Source: Ignavibacteria bacterium UBA7675 (lineage in GTDB: Bacteria; Bacteroidota; Ignavibacteria; Kapaibacteriales; UB7675). Taken from it: 30,041 nucleotides of DNA. The notes below the pieces were generated by a model. The model did not search any database. It saw only the letters and a program-made list of their open reading frames with translations, and had not been told where the DNA came from. The stretch is taken from positions 1-30,041 of the forward strand of contig DLHF01000038.1 of the NCBI GenBank assembly GCA_002483085.1. Direction: 5' to 3'. The translations under genes were made by a program, and so were the position numbers. Shown piece after piece: positions 1-7,010 of this stretch; position 1 is the first letter of the stretch; every line of letters begins with the position of its first letter.

Positions 1-49
1 TGCGATGCAATTTCCGTCGTTTAGTTGTTATGGAGGTATAACGGCCACG

Positions 50-538
50 TCATTCAGCAGGTTTGCGGACAACTGGCAAGTAAATATCCACTTCGCTTTC
101 CGCTGTATCGCCCCTAAAACGCTCGCCATAGAATTCAAAATCAAACGAGCCATCGGGCTGGTAGTCGGAAGTAGGTAGCCATTCGTCGTAAATAGCTCGG
201 AATGTATGGCTGATGCCGTCGAGCCGCCCTTTATGCGTAAATACGGCATACAACCGGGCGGGAATTACTTTGCCAACCATCGTGATGGGAATATCTTCCA
301 GTGTGCTCACTTCTACGGCTGCCATGTAATTCCATTTCTGCATTGCCAGGCATTCTTCCGTGTAAAATTCCACGCCATAGGAGGTCGAGGGATTGATGCG
401 GTTGGGAACTTCTTGCATCACTTTTACAAAACGATCCCATATCATAGGAATTTCGCCAGTTTCAAAAAATGCGCCGTAGTCGGCAAAACCAACAAGAAGA
501 AACGATTCTTTTTCCTCGAAGCGGGGTTGCAGTCCCAT
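50..538 (-). CDS. GyrI-like / effector-binding domain protein
   Basis: This 162-residue protein consists of a single GyrI-like (AraC/BmrR effector-binding) domain. The features seen are an N-terminal strand FLLVGF, the segment IPMIWDRF, YGVEFYTEE, a central AAVEV strand, the YAVFTHKG strand and the C-terminal IYDEWLP, FEFYGERF and VDIYLPV segments, which is the normal order for this fold. No DNA-binding domain is attached, so it is a stand-alone small-molecule binding protein rather than a regulator by itself; some relatives are hydrolases or gyrase inhibitors. An ATG four codons further upstream (at 550) exists, but I chose the ATG at 538 because a GGAG lies six bases before it. Function beyond ligand binding cannot be read from the sequence. 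Confidence 0.8.
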   Translation of the reverse strand: MGLQPRFEEKESFLLVGFADYGAFFETGEIPMIWDRFVKVMQEVPNRINPSTSYGVEFYTEECLAMQKWNYMAAVEVSTLEDIPITMVGKVIPARLYAVFTHKGRLDGISHTFRAIYDEWLPTSDYQPDGSFDFEFYGERFRGDTAESEVDIYLPVVRKPAE

Positions 539-682
539 ACCGGTCTCCATATAGTTGTGAACAATGAATGTGATTCTGTCTATTCGCCAAGATAACTATT
601 GCCGATTACATTGGGAAATACATCGCCGCTGCGCCGTCGTGCATCTGTGTGGAAGAGGGACACATGCGCCCGGCTCAATATT

Positions 683-1258
683 CTATTCCTCGATGAAAAT
701 ACCGTATTTGCTTAATAAACCCGGTATGCCCTGTAGCGAGAACTGGGCCTTTTTCATGCGGTTCATTTCCGGGTCGAGAGAGTAGTTGAACGATGTTCGG
801 AAGTCAGCTCCTTCGATGTTTGTGCGCTCAAATGTCGCCCCCACCAGATCGCAGTTCTCGAATACCGCACTGCTTATATCGCATTCGGTAAAGTCGACTT
901 CCTGAAGTTTACAGTCCTTAAATTTCGTCTTTGAGAGTTTTGCTCTGTAAAAGGAGGAATGATTCAGCGTGCAGGTGTCAAAGGACACAGCCAGGCCAAA
1001 GTCATTGCACGTGTGGAAATGCAATCCCAACATCTTACAGTCTTTGAATGCAATATCCTGCAATGCCGTTTTTGTGAGTTTCGCCAAGCTCAGGTTGCAA
1101 TCCACAAACCCGCATTCGAGAAATTTTACATCAGTAAGGTCTGAATTTGAAAAGTCGCAGTTGGTAAACGTACAGTATTCATACTCACCCTTTGGCAAAG
1201 GATGTTTCGTGTAGTCTTCTTTGGTAAAGGTCTCGTCTTCCCGGTACACTCTTTGCAT
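683..1258 (-). CDS. Pentapeptide-repeat protein
   Basis: The protein (191 aa) is made almost entirely of pentapeptide-type repeats, with Phe or Leu at the centre of each turn and frequent Cys, Asn and Asp before it (for example CDFSNSDLTDVKF, CGFVDCNLSLAKL, CDLVGATFERTNIEGADF). Such repeats fold as a right-handed quadrilateral beta helix. Some members (Qnr, MfpA) mimic DNA and protect gyrase, but most have no known role, so no function is assigned. The repeat block runs from about residue 25 to 165, and a short non-repeat tail ends in YGIFIEE. I chose the ATG at 1258, with AAGGAT upstream, over a TTG at 1282. A TATATTTG promoter element lies about 40 bases upstream. Confidence 0.85.
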   Translation of the reverse strand: MQRVYREDETFTKEDYTKHPLPKGEYEYCTFTNCDFSNSDLTDVKFLECGFVDCNLSLAKLTKTALQDIAFKDCKMLGLHFHTCNDFGLAVSFDTCTLNHSSFYRAKLSKTKFKDCKLQEVDFTECDISSAVFENCDLVGATFERTNIEGADFRTSFNYSLDPEMNRMKKAQFSLQGIPGLLSKYGIFIEE

Positions 1259-1295
1259 GGTTCCGTATCCTTTTGTCAGCAATGTTGTTCATCCC

Positions 1296-1303
1296 CAAAT
1301 ATA
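1296..1303 (-). promoter_or_regulatory. -7 promoter element (TATATTTG) for the pentapeptide gene
   Basis: The minus strand reads TATATTTG, a perfect match to the Bacteroidota sigma-A -7 consensus TAnnTTTG. It lies about 38 bases before the ATG at 1258. No convincing -33 TTTG is visible at the expected spacing. Confidence 0.5.
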
Positions 1304-1369
1304 CGCTCTGCCATCGAATTTTTTCCTGTTGATTATGGTATTGTTTGCCCGGTAGAGCAGAGAAAAGTC

Positions 1370-1497
1370 GGGCGCTTCGGTCTTCGTTCGGGCGTTTGGC
1401 CTCTGCACCGCGCAGCACAGCCGCAGCGTGGTAGTACGGCCTTCCACCGCCTTGGTGTGCGCGCCGCCGTATCGAGCTTGCAACCGGCTATACGCAG
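1370..1497 (+). repeat. Dispersed intergenic repeat, copy R1
   Basis: This is the reference copy of a diverged repeat family in the window. Its core at 1399-1428 matches the reverse complement of 4737-4766 at 26 of 30 positions by eye. The similarity extends about 25 bases upstream and 14 bases downstream. A third copy lies on the minus strand at 16794-16955. The recognisable core word is CTCTGCACCGCGC, followed by a degenerate GCAC/GCAT and CAGCG. It fills the gap between the divergent pentapeptide and methyltransferase genes and has no convincing reading frame of its own. Confidence 0.6.
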
Positions 1498-1572
1498 TAT
1501 CGAACAGTTTTGTATTTTGCCATGCCGCCTGTCTACGCAACATATATAAACACAGTATTGATGAAAGAAGCT

Positions 1573-2244
1573 ATGAATCAGGAGCAATGGACAGCCGTTG
1601 ACCAGTACATGACAGATTTGTTTGTGCCATCCGATCCCGCGCTCGACGAGGCACTTCGCGATGCCGATGCAGCGGGATTACCTCCGCACAATGTAGCACC
1701 TAATCAGGGCAAACTTTTGTGGCTGCTCGCTACGATACACAGAGCGCGTACTGTATTGGAGATTGGTACGCTGGGTGGATACAGTACTATCTGGTTGGCG
1801 CGTGCGCTTCCGCCAGATGGCCGTGTGATCACGCTTGAGGCCAGTCCCCACCACGCCGCTGTTGCAAAAGCCAACATTGAGCGGGCGGGTTGTGCCGAGC
1901 GCGTCGAGATACGTGTCGGGCGGGCATTAGACACCCTACCGCAGCTCGCCAGCGAGAATTGTGGCCCATTTGATCTTATTTTTATCGACGCCGACAAGCC
2001 GAGCAACCCGGAATACTTGGCGTGGGCGCTTCGGCTTTCCCGGCTCGGCACGCTCATCATCGCCGATAATGTGGTACGCAACGGAGCCGTAGCGGACGCC
2101 AATAGCAGCGACCCAAATGTGCAGGGCATTCGCAGCTTCAACGAACTACTCGCTGCGGACTCCCGCCTCAGCGCAACAGCCGTACAGACCGTGGGAAGCA
2201 AAGGCTATGATGGCTTTGCGATGGCAGTAGTGGTGGGGGAGTAG
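1573..2244 (+). CDS. SAM-dependent O-methyltransferase (class I, COMT-like)
   Basis: The protein (223 aa) belongs to the O-methyltransferase family 3 (caffeoyl-CoA/catechol O-methyltransferase type), which moves a methyl group from S-adenosylmethionine to a hydroxyl group. The glycine-rich SAM motif is seen as VLEIGTLGGYSTIWLA, followed by the acidic strand RVITLEAS, the metal-site motif FIDADK and a second site around IIADNVVRNG. The usual N-terminal helix with PPHNVAPNQGKLL precedes them. The length is typical for bacterial members. Starts at 1510, 1561 and 1573 are all in frame; homology begins after the last, which has a GAAAGAAG stretch close upstream, so 1573 is preferred but not certain. 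The substrate is unknown. Confidence 0.9.
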   Translation: MNQEQWTAVDQYMTDLFVPSDPALDEALRDADAAGLPPHNVAPNQGKLLWLLATIHRARTVLEIGTLGGYSTIWLARALPPDGRVITLEASPHHAAVAKANIERAGCAERVEIRVGRALDTLPQLASENCGPFDLIFIDADKPSNPEYLAWALRLSRLGTLIIADNVVRNGAVADANSSDPNVQGIRSFNELLAADSRLSATAVQTVGSKGYDGFAMAVVVGE

Positions 2245-2266
2245 AGCGGGCTTGTTGTTATTCGGT

Positions 2267-2274
2267 TAAATTTG
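2267..2274 (+). promoter_or_regulatory. -7 promoter element (TAAATTTG) for the VOC gene
   Basis: TAAATTTG matches TAnnTTTG exactly in the gap between the methyltransferase stop and the VOC gene. It would give a leader of about 130 bases. No clear -33 element is seen at 19-21 bases upstream, so this is moderate evidence only. Confidence 0.4.
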
Positions 2275-2409
2275 TTGCCAAATTATATGTACAGTACAAT
2301 CATTCGCGACTCAGTATCGTGATAGTCGTATGGAACGAAAAAAGAGAAGCTCCAAAGTGGAAGTACTTTACAGATTCTTCGTCATTCAGTAACGTAACAG
2401 CAACCAACT

Positions 2410-2919
2410 ATGAGCAGTATCAACAACACTATCGCCGGACTCGAACTCGCACAAATCGGTTGGGTAGTACCGGACATTGACGCCGCCGTAAAATTCCTTG
2501 CGAGCGCCTTGGGTATCGCTGGTTTTCCCCAACCGCAACATATACGTGCGCAGGATCTGTCTATGACCTATTATGGTAAGGTCATAGCTGGCGAATGGCT
2601 CACCACACAGACCTATAACGGGGGCGCTTTCATCGAACTCATCCAGCCTATTTCTGGCCAAAGCATGTTCCATGACTACCTCGCCAAGTATCCCGCAGGC
2701 GGCACTCAGCACCTTGCTTTCCGCTTGCCGGTGAGCGATTTCGAGCGGGTCGCCGGCGATCTTCGCGAACAAGGTTATGCGCTCATCAGCCAAGTGGATC
2801 ATCCAATTGCGCGAATGGCTTTCTTCGACACTTACCAAACGCTGGGTGTTGCCACCGAGATTATGGGTATTACGCCGGAAGGATGGAGCGCCATCGAACA
2901 AATGCAGCAGCCTCGGTAA
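2410..2919 (+). CDS. VOC-fold (glyoxalase/bleomycin-resistance family) protein
   Basis: The protein (169 aa) has the two beta-alpha-beta-beta-beta halves of the vicinal oxygen chelate fold. The first half begins LAQIGWVVPDIDAAVKFLASALG and contains FIELIQP. The second half begins GTQHLAFRLPVSDFERVAGDL and contains ATEIMG. The expected metal ligands can be placed at the Gln of QIGWVV, the Glu of FIELIQP, the His of TQHLAF and the Glu of ATEIMG. This order is close to methylmalonyl-CoA epimerase and glyoxalase-type enzymes, but the sequence does not decide among them. The gene stands alone between the methyltransferase and a transposase relic. Confidence 0.8.
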   Translation: MSSINNTIAGLELAQIGWVVPDIDAAVKFLASALGIAGFPQPQHIRAQDLSMTYYGKVIAGEWLTTQTYNGGAFIELIQPISGQSMFHDYLAKYPAGGTQHLAFRLPVSDFERVAGDLREQGYALISQVDHPIARMAFFDTYQTLGVATEIMGITPEGWSAIEQMQQPR

Positions 2920-3045
2920 GGATTTGTTTGGTATGTCCTTTCAATCTTGGTATCAGTCATCTGCCGTTTGCGTCCGCCCACGTCGTCCGAGTTGCCTTGC
3001 AACTTCCAGCCCGGCGCGTGTGCGTTCCACAGTCCATTCATCGCA

Positions 3046-3152
3046 GCGGGCATTGACAACGTGTTTATCGAAACGTGTTTATCGAGCGATTGTGGCGCAG
3101 TGTGAAGTATGAGGATGTGTATGAGAGTCTGGCATTGAGTGCGAAGGTCGAT
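3046..3152 (+). pseudogene. IS3-family transposase (OrfB) C-terminal relic, frameshifted
   Basis: Two overlapping frames together give the end of an IS3-family DDE transposase. Bases 3046-3072 read AGIDNVFIE. After a shift, 3075-3122 read VFIERLWRSVKYEDVY, which is the conserved region around the catalytic Glu (ERLWRxxKYE). The break is explained by a perfect 14-bp tandem duplication, 3058-3071 and 3072-3085; removing one copy restores the frame. No upstream D,D part of the transposase and no inverted repeats are visible. This is a dead remnant of an insertion sequence. Confidence 0.75.
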
Positions 3153-3158
3153 TGCTCT

Positions 3159-4601
3159 TTAGTATTCCCCTCTTTTGCTCCAGTCCCATTCTAACTTTGC
3201 GGCATTATTGCGCCTTGCGAGGTCGGAAAGCATATCGTCGATTGTTGCTTTGTCGAGCCATCGACCGTTTACAAAAACGCCGGAAATTTTTCGTGTATTC
3301 CTTATATCTTGTATAGGATTCTCATCAAGCAGAACAAGGTCTGCATATTTTCCAACTTCAACGGTTCCAACTACGCTGTCAATACCAAGCCATGTAGCCG
3401 GTAGACGTGTAGCTGAAGCAAGCGCCTCTTCAGGTGTGAGTCCAGCTTCAACTAAAAGTTCGAGCTCGTCGTGAAGTGAGAACCCCCAGATTACACCCGA
3501 CGATCCTGCATCTGTTCCTGCGACAATCGGAACACCGGCTTCCTTGAAAGCTCTTACCAATCGCTTGTTGAATTCAATGATTTTTTCTAAACGAGCAACA
3601 CGTTCTGGACTGGTACCTCGATTGTGTTGGTTTGCCGTGAGCCACTTACTTTGCAGAAGAGGGTGGACATATTGGAAACCCGGAAGATTGCGAATGCTGT
3701 CGAGGGAACGGGCTTGATCCGCAGTCCGCTCAAGTACTATTAAAGTTGGAGATAGCCATGTGCCATTTTCGTGAGCGAGCTTCGCAAAACGTTGTGCATC
3801 TTGATCGCTACGATCTTTTGTTTGTTTTGCCAGCTCTTCGGCATGTGCTACCATTCCAAAATGAGGTACAAATGCCTCTTCTATTTTTCCCTGAAATGCG
3901 TTTGGAATGTGCCCAACGACTTTCATTCCCTGTTTCTCTGCCTCATCAACAATGGCCTTGTAGGTCTCAATATTGAGATGCGAATACACTTTGATGAACT
4001 CGTATCCCTCTGCTTTGGCCATACGAACAGTTTGTTGTCCGTCCGCAGGTGTATTTGCAATTCTGGCAGACTCATTCCCTCCCTCGATCAATGCTGCGAG
4101 AGCCATACGCGGACCGATCACATCCCCTCTTAAAATTTCATTTCTTTGACCGAAGTGTCCGGCCTTTGAGTTCAGTTCAAATATGGTTGTCACACCGTTG
4201 GCAACAAAAGGCGTCATGATATCCTGTGTACTGGTAAAAATCGCAGCAACACGTGTTGGATATGTTGCATTAAAATGCCCATCTGTTAGCACATGCACGT
4301 GCATATCCATAAGCCCCGGAATAAGCCATTTCCCCTTGCCGTCAATGATCTCGGCACCATCAGGAACAGGCCCGTTGAGAGACGAGATCTTTCCATGTTC
4401 AATAATCACTGTAGCATCTGCCAGTATATCGGTTCCAGAAGTCATTGGGATGATCTGTACATGTTGAATAGCAAAGACTTTTTGCAGGTCTGTCCTTTGC
4501 CGGGAACGATCTACCGATATCGATGCTTGGGGTGAACAGCACACAGTAGTCAGGAGTATCAAAGGCAATAGAAAAAGGCGGCATGAATGCTTGACTTGCA
4601 T
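3159..4601 (-). CDS. Lipoprotein amidohydrolase (imidazolonepropionase/prolidase-like family)
   Basis: The protein (480 aa) begins with a lipoprotein-type signal (MQVKHSCRLFLLPLIL then LTTVCCS), so it is probably anchored in an envelope membrane facing the periplasm. It then shows the amidohydrolase (TIM-barrel metal hydrolase) series: the early beta domain with IDGKGKWLIPGLMDMHVH carrying the HxH metal pair, FIKVYSHLN with the candidate bridging Lys, VGHIPN and MVAHAEEL histidines, AGTDAGSSG with the catalytic Asp, and the C-terminal beta strand VGTVEVGKYADLVLLDENP. Secreted relatives cleave cyclic amides or Xaa-Pro type dipeptides; the substrate here is unknown. The frame stays open upstream to 4880, but that part is repeat DNA (R2), and the signal peptide fixes the start near 4601 (ATGs at 4607 and 4613 are alternatives). 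Confidence 0.88.
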   Translation of the reverse strand: MQVKHSCRLFLLPLILLTTVCCSPQASISVDRSRQRTDLQKVFAIQHVQIIPMTSGTDILADATVIIEHGKISSLNGPVPDGAEIIDGKGKWLIPGLMDMHVHVLTDGHFNATYPTRVAAIFTSTQDIMTPFVANGVTTIFELNSKAGHFGQRNEILRGDVIGPRMALAALIEGGNESARIANTPADGQQTVRMAKAEGYEFIKVYSHLNIETYKAIVDEAEKQGMKVVGHIPNAFQGKIEEAFVPHFGMVAHAEELAKQTKDRSDQDAQRFAKLAHENGTWLSPTLIVLERTADQARSLDSIRNLPGFQYVHPLLQSKWLTANQHNRGTSPERVARLEKIIEFNKRLVRAFKEAGVPIVAGTDAGSSGVIWGFSLHDELELLVEAGLTPEEALASATRLPATWLGIDSVVGTVEVGKYADLVLLDENPIQDIRNTRKISGVFVNGRWLDKATIDDMLSDLARRNNAAKLEWDWSKRGEY

Positions 4602-4670
4602 TATCATATCCATCAACAAACGTTCATAATTTGCAAATTTCACAAATGTTGTCCAGTATTCGGCCACATA

Positions 4671-4794
4671 TGGCGCAAGGGCACTGCTGTCACCGGCACC
4701 TGTCGCATCTCCATCGCGATAGAGGTCGAACAACCCCGCTGTGGGTATGCAGCGCGGTGCAGAGGCTGTAGCCGGAACAACGACAGAAGCGCAC
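4671..4794 (-). repeat. Dispersed intergenic repeat, copy R2
   Basis: The reverse complement of 4723-4794 aligns with R1 along its core and both flanks (26 of 30 identical at 4737-4766). The following part at 4671-4722 contains GGTGCCGGTGACAGCAG on the minus strand, resembling the tail of copies R3 and R5 (CCGGTGACAGCG). The repeat lies just upstream of the amidohydrolase gene. It also stays open in that gene's reading frame, which makes a false N-terminal extension. Confidence 0.55.
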
Positions 4795-4880
4795 ATAGCC
4801 AGTTCTGCAAAAAGCGAAACTATTGGCAACCCCGCTGTGAATGGTACATCTAATTTACGTGTCTTGCGATAGCACTCCAA

Positions 4881-5036
4881 GTTTTTCCGAGGATCAGCAT
4901 ATCTTGAAAAAGACCGATCCTTTGAGCTTCGCGATATACTGAAGCAGTAAAGTATTGCTTCAAGGATACTCTGGAACTTTTACTGCCGGGGCGCGGCTGC
5001 CTATACTAACGTATCGCACAATTTCTTGCTTTCACG
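4881..5036. other. Intergenic stretch with short inverted repeats
   Basis: There is no gene. Two short hairpins are seen: TGAAGCA at 4940-4946 with its complement TGCTTCA at 4956-4962, and an outer AGGATC/GATCCT pair around 4890-4920. They could be operators or the ends of a decayed element. Nothing else in this stretch is recognisable. Confidence 0.3.
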
Positions 5037-5044
5037 TATCTTTG
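5037..5044 (+). promoter_or_regulatory. -7 promoter element (TATCTTTG)
   Basis: TATCTTTG is a perfect TAnnTTTG match about 200 bases before the 212-aa gene. It would place the 15-bp tandem repeat at 5066-5125 in the transcribed leader. No clean -33 TTTG is seen at the usual distance. Confidence 0.45.
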
Positions 5045-5065
5045 CCCATTGTCGACTGCTTCAGT

Positions 5066-5125
5066 CTTCTTCTTTTCAATATTCTTCTTTTCAATATTCT
5101 TCTTTTCAATATTCTTCTGTTCAAC
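5066..5125 (+). repeat. Four tandem copies of a 15-bp unit
   Basis: The unit ATTCTTCTTTTCAAT occurs perfectly at 5081-5095 and 5096-5110, with a one-base variant at 5066-5080 and a two-base variant at 5111-5125. The unit is a multiple of three, so a spurious open frame here repeats the peptide LLFNI. It is pyrimidine-rich and lies between a promoter element and the 212-aa gene. It is a slippage-prone minisatellite, not a CRISPR array. Confidence 0.9.
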
Positions 5126-5246
5126 AACTATAGGCAACTTCATTGCTTTAGTTCAACTTCCTCATTATAATAAAGCCAAAGATTGATTGAAAAAACATCG
5201 TTCTTTGCTTGAGACAGAATTCTGATAAACTTGAATAGTTAATCTT

Positions 5247-5885
5247 ATGGTACTACATAAGCAATTGCTGCCGGATATTAAATCGCTAAAAAAACTCTCC
5301 CAATCTTTAGCAATGCTGGATGCCATACTATCGCCTGTATGGGAAGATCGATATTATTCCTTTAACTCCAAATGGGGCAAAGGCGAGATGATGGCCTCCA
5401 TGCGAAACGGTTCAGGCGATGAATATTTCATTGTATTCAACCAGCATGGTGCTATTATCAAGGGATTCGATCACGAGTCACCTATGAGTCCCTATGCTAC
5501 CAATTCCGGCAAGATCTGGCCGGGCATTCTGGACGGTGTGCCAGATGAATTTTCAGGCTTCCTTTCCGAACCGGCTTTTTCAATGCAGGATATTACCTTC
5601 TGTTACTGGCGGAGACATATCGACTCATCCTGGCAAGCGGGCGAAATCTGTTATCCTGCGGGAGACGATCCCGATGGGTCGCAGGGTCTGTTGTCCATAC
5701 TGGATAGCCGAGCTGATACCTATAGAGATTTTGCAGAAGAGTATTACGAAAAAGAGGTGGACATCGAGGCCGTTGAGCATATCTATAGTCACCGACCTTT
5801 GACACCAGCTATCCTTAATATGCTGAACGCTGATATATCTATGGAAGAATTAAGGGCTGACATGGAGGAGATCGGCTATGAATAA
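5247..5885 (+). CDS. Conserved-looking protein of unknown function (212 aa)
   Basis: I do not recognise the family with certainty. The protein is acidic, lacks a signal peptide or membrane segment, and is rich in aromatic residues. Its most distinctive stretch is YYSFNSKWGKGEMMASMRNG followed by GDEYFIVFN, then GAIIKGFDHESPMSP, WPGILDGVP and CYWRR. The C-terminal 60 residues are helical and acidic (RDFAEEYYEKEVDIEAVEHIY, then MEELRADMEEIGYE). This look, a small soluble cytosolic acidic protein in an accessory region, is shared with immunity proteins of polymorphic toxins, but no toxin gene is next to it, so that remains a guess. The ATG at 5247 is preceded by no strong Shine-Dalgarno sequence. 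A promoter element and the tandem repeat lie upstream. Confidence 0.7.
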   Translation: MVLHKQLLPDIKSLKKLSQSLAMLDAILSPVWEDRYYSFNSKWGKGEMMASMRNGSGDEYFIVFNQHGAIIKGFDHESPMSPYATNSGKIWPGILDGVPDEFSGFLSEPAFSMQDITFCYWRRHIDSSWQAGEICYPAGDDPDGSQGLLSILDSRADTYRDFAEEYYEKEVDIEAVEHIYSHRPLTPAILNMLNADISMEELRADMEEIGYE

Positions 5886-5949
5886 TTCTGAACGTAATAA
5901 CAACTACGCTTTTGTTGGAGAAGATCAATCTCAAAAGACTTCATTGTAA
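5878..5949 (+). CDS. Possible 23-aa ORF overlapping the end of the 212-aa gene
   Basis: An ATG inside the last codons of the 212-aa gene opens a 23-codon frame (MNNSERNNNYAFVGEDQ and on) ending at TAA 5947-5949. The start overlaps the upstream stop in an ATGAATAA arrangement that is compatible with translational coupling. Nothing else supports it, and it may be chance. Confidence 0.2.
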   Translation: MNNSERNNNYAFVGEDQSQKTSL

Positions 5950-5987
5950 CCATTTAGTTCGGATGTGTTTGCTCTGAACCTAAAAAA

Positions 5988-6023
5988 CAAAAGAGGGTGT
6001 ACATTGCTGTACACCCTCTTTTG
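5988..6023. terminator. Strong bidirectional terminator between the 212-aa gene and tRNA-Pro
   Basis: The arms 5988-6003 and 6008-6023 form a perfect 16-bp stem with loop TTGC. The outer ends are A- and T-rich on both strands (CAAAAG...CTTTTG), so the hairpin can work in both directions. It ends transcripts of the convergent 212-aa gene (plus) and tRNA-Pro (minus). Confidence 0.85.
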
Positions 6024-6040
6024 CATAAGCTCATATGTTG

Positions 6041-6114
6041 TCGGCGTGGCGGGATTTGAACCCACGACCCCTACTACCCCAAAGTAGTGCGCTACCGGGC
6101 TGCGCTACACGCCG
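6041..6114 (-). tRNA. tRNA-Pro (anticodon GGG)
   Basis: The minus strand folds as a full cloverleaf. The acceptor stem CGGCGTG pairs with CACGCCG, the D arm is GCGC/GCGC, the anticodon stem CTACT pairs with AGTAG, and the T stem GTGGG pairs with CCCGC around TTCAAAT. The seven-base anticodon loop is TTGGGGT, giving anticodon GGG (reads CCC and CCU). The discriminator is A and the 3' CCA is not encoded. A TAAATTTG promoter element lies 14 bases upstream and the terminator at 5988-6023 follows. Confidence 0.95.
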
Positions 6115-6128
6115 AGCCGTAGAGACTA

Positions 6129-6136
6129 CAAATTTA
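6129..6136 (-). promoter_or_regulatory. tRNA-Pro promoter (TTTG-N20-TAAATTTG)
   Basis: The minus strand carries TAAATTTG, with TTTTG exactly 20 bases upstream, the same spacing as at the tRNA-Thr and atpZ promoters. The -33 part overlaps the stop codon region of the cas6-like gene. Confidence 0.7.
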
Positions 6137-6152
6137 AGACAGAAAAGAGCGA

Positions 6153-7010
6153 TTACCAAAATAAATCTTTCCGCCGGTGGTTACTTTCTGCCTGCCGATA
6201 GCTGTGCGCCGATGCTGCTTTCCCTCGGGTATTCTCTTCCAAAACCTTTGCCATGCCAAAACCAAGAGCGTTTTCCTCGCCAAAACCACATTCGTAGCCA
6301 GCCTGAATGAGATCGGGGGAACCGCACAACTCGAATGGTGCCATGATTCCTATGATGTTGTCCTGATGTCCGTGCCGCTTTTCCATAAGTACCCGCCGTG
6401 TCACCCTTTGTCGCCGCAGAAGATAGCCCTGATCCCAGATAAGCTCTACCGATGCGTTGCGCGGGGTTCTTCCTGTAAGCAATCGGCATTTTGCAGCGAG
6501 GTCCGCAGTGAGTACGTGATTGATTTCCTCAGTGTCTTCGGACCTCAGATAGTAGCGATACAGCGATCCCTGTTGCCTGCGCTGTACCGATAGTACGAGC
6601 GGGGAGAGAAGCGTAAATCGCATGTTGGGTCTAAAATCGGGCTCGGGAAGAATTTCGGCACTGCCTATCTCGAAGGATGCCGAGCCAATGTGTAGTTGGC
6701 GCTTTTCGATGGTGTCCAGAGCAACAGCCGCAATGAATTCCCCGATAAGAGGCAGCGAAATGTGCAGCTCGGCAAACGGGTCGAGCATGCGTATGTAATC
6801 CCCCTCGAACTGCATGCGGTTGAATCGCAGAGCAAAACTGAACAAATTGTAAAACGGCCTGTTCACAGCAAGACCAATGTCCTGTAGGTAATCGGCAAAG
6901 ATACCGGAATCGAAGCGAAGAAGTGAGGGAATCCCCGCTGAGAGTGCGGAATTGTAATGTGCCGGTAGCACTGTGCCCGGGCGTGTGTGTAAATGCAGGA
7001 GAAGTCTCAT
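6153..7010 (-). CDS. cas6: Solitary Cas6-like RAMP endoribonuclease, catalytic residues substituted
   Basis: The protein (285 aa) is Cas6-like, the family that cuts CRISPR precursor RNA. The N-terminus MRLLLHLHTRPGTVLPAHYN fits the first ferredoxin-like fold, followed by GIFADYLQDIG and FYNLFSFAL. Residues about 237-256 (AGYECGFGEENALGFGM) are the hallmark glycine-rich loop of Cas6. From memory of the Pyrococcus furiosus enzyme, whose catalytic residues are Tyr31, His46 and Lys52, the matching segments here read GIPSLL (Pro28) and ADYLQD (Gln43), so the usual general acid/base pair seems missing; nearby His6, His8 and His18 could substitute. The ATG at 7010 has a perfect GGAGGT upstream and is preferred to a TTG at 7022. 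No other cas gene and no repeat array occur in the window. Confidence 0.88.
   Translation of the reverse strand: MRLLLHLHTRPGTVLPAHYNSALSAGIPSLLRFDSGIFADYLQDIGLAVNRPFYNLFSFALRFNRMQFEGDYIRMLDPFAELHISLPLIGEFIAAVALDTIEKRQLHIGSASFEIGSAEILPEPDFRPNMRFTLLSPLVLSVQRRQQGSLYRYYLRSEDTEEINHVLTADLAAKCRLLTGRTPRNASVELIWDQGYLLRRQRVTRRVLMEKRHGHQDNIIGIMAPFELCGSPDLIQAGYECGFGEENALGFGMAKVLEENTRGKAASAHSYRQAESNHRRKDLFW

Noticed and set aside
2832..3059. Minus-strand frame overlapping the VOC gene end and the transposase relic
   Set aside because: Part of it reads like protein (NAPGWKLQGNSDD-type), but I recognise no family, and it mostly overlaps the well-supported VOC gene.
4602..4880. Upstream in-frame extension of the amidohydrolase (93 codons)
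   Set aside because: It is repeat R2 sequence, and a clear lipoprotein signal peptide begins at 4601.
5066..5125. Tandem repeats as a CRISPR array, given a cas6-like gene 1 kb away
   Set aside because: The 15-bp units are directly adjacent with no spacers; no array with spacers was found anywhere in the window.
4955..5170. Open frame with LLFNI repeats as a small repetitive protein
   Set aside because: It exists only because a 15-bp tandem repeat keeps the frame open; it overlaps a promoter element and has no ribosome site.
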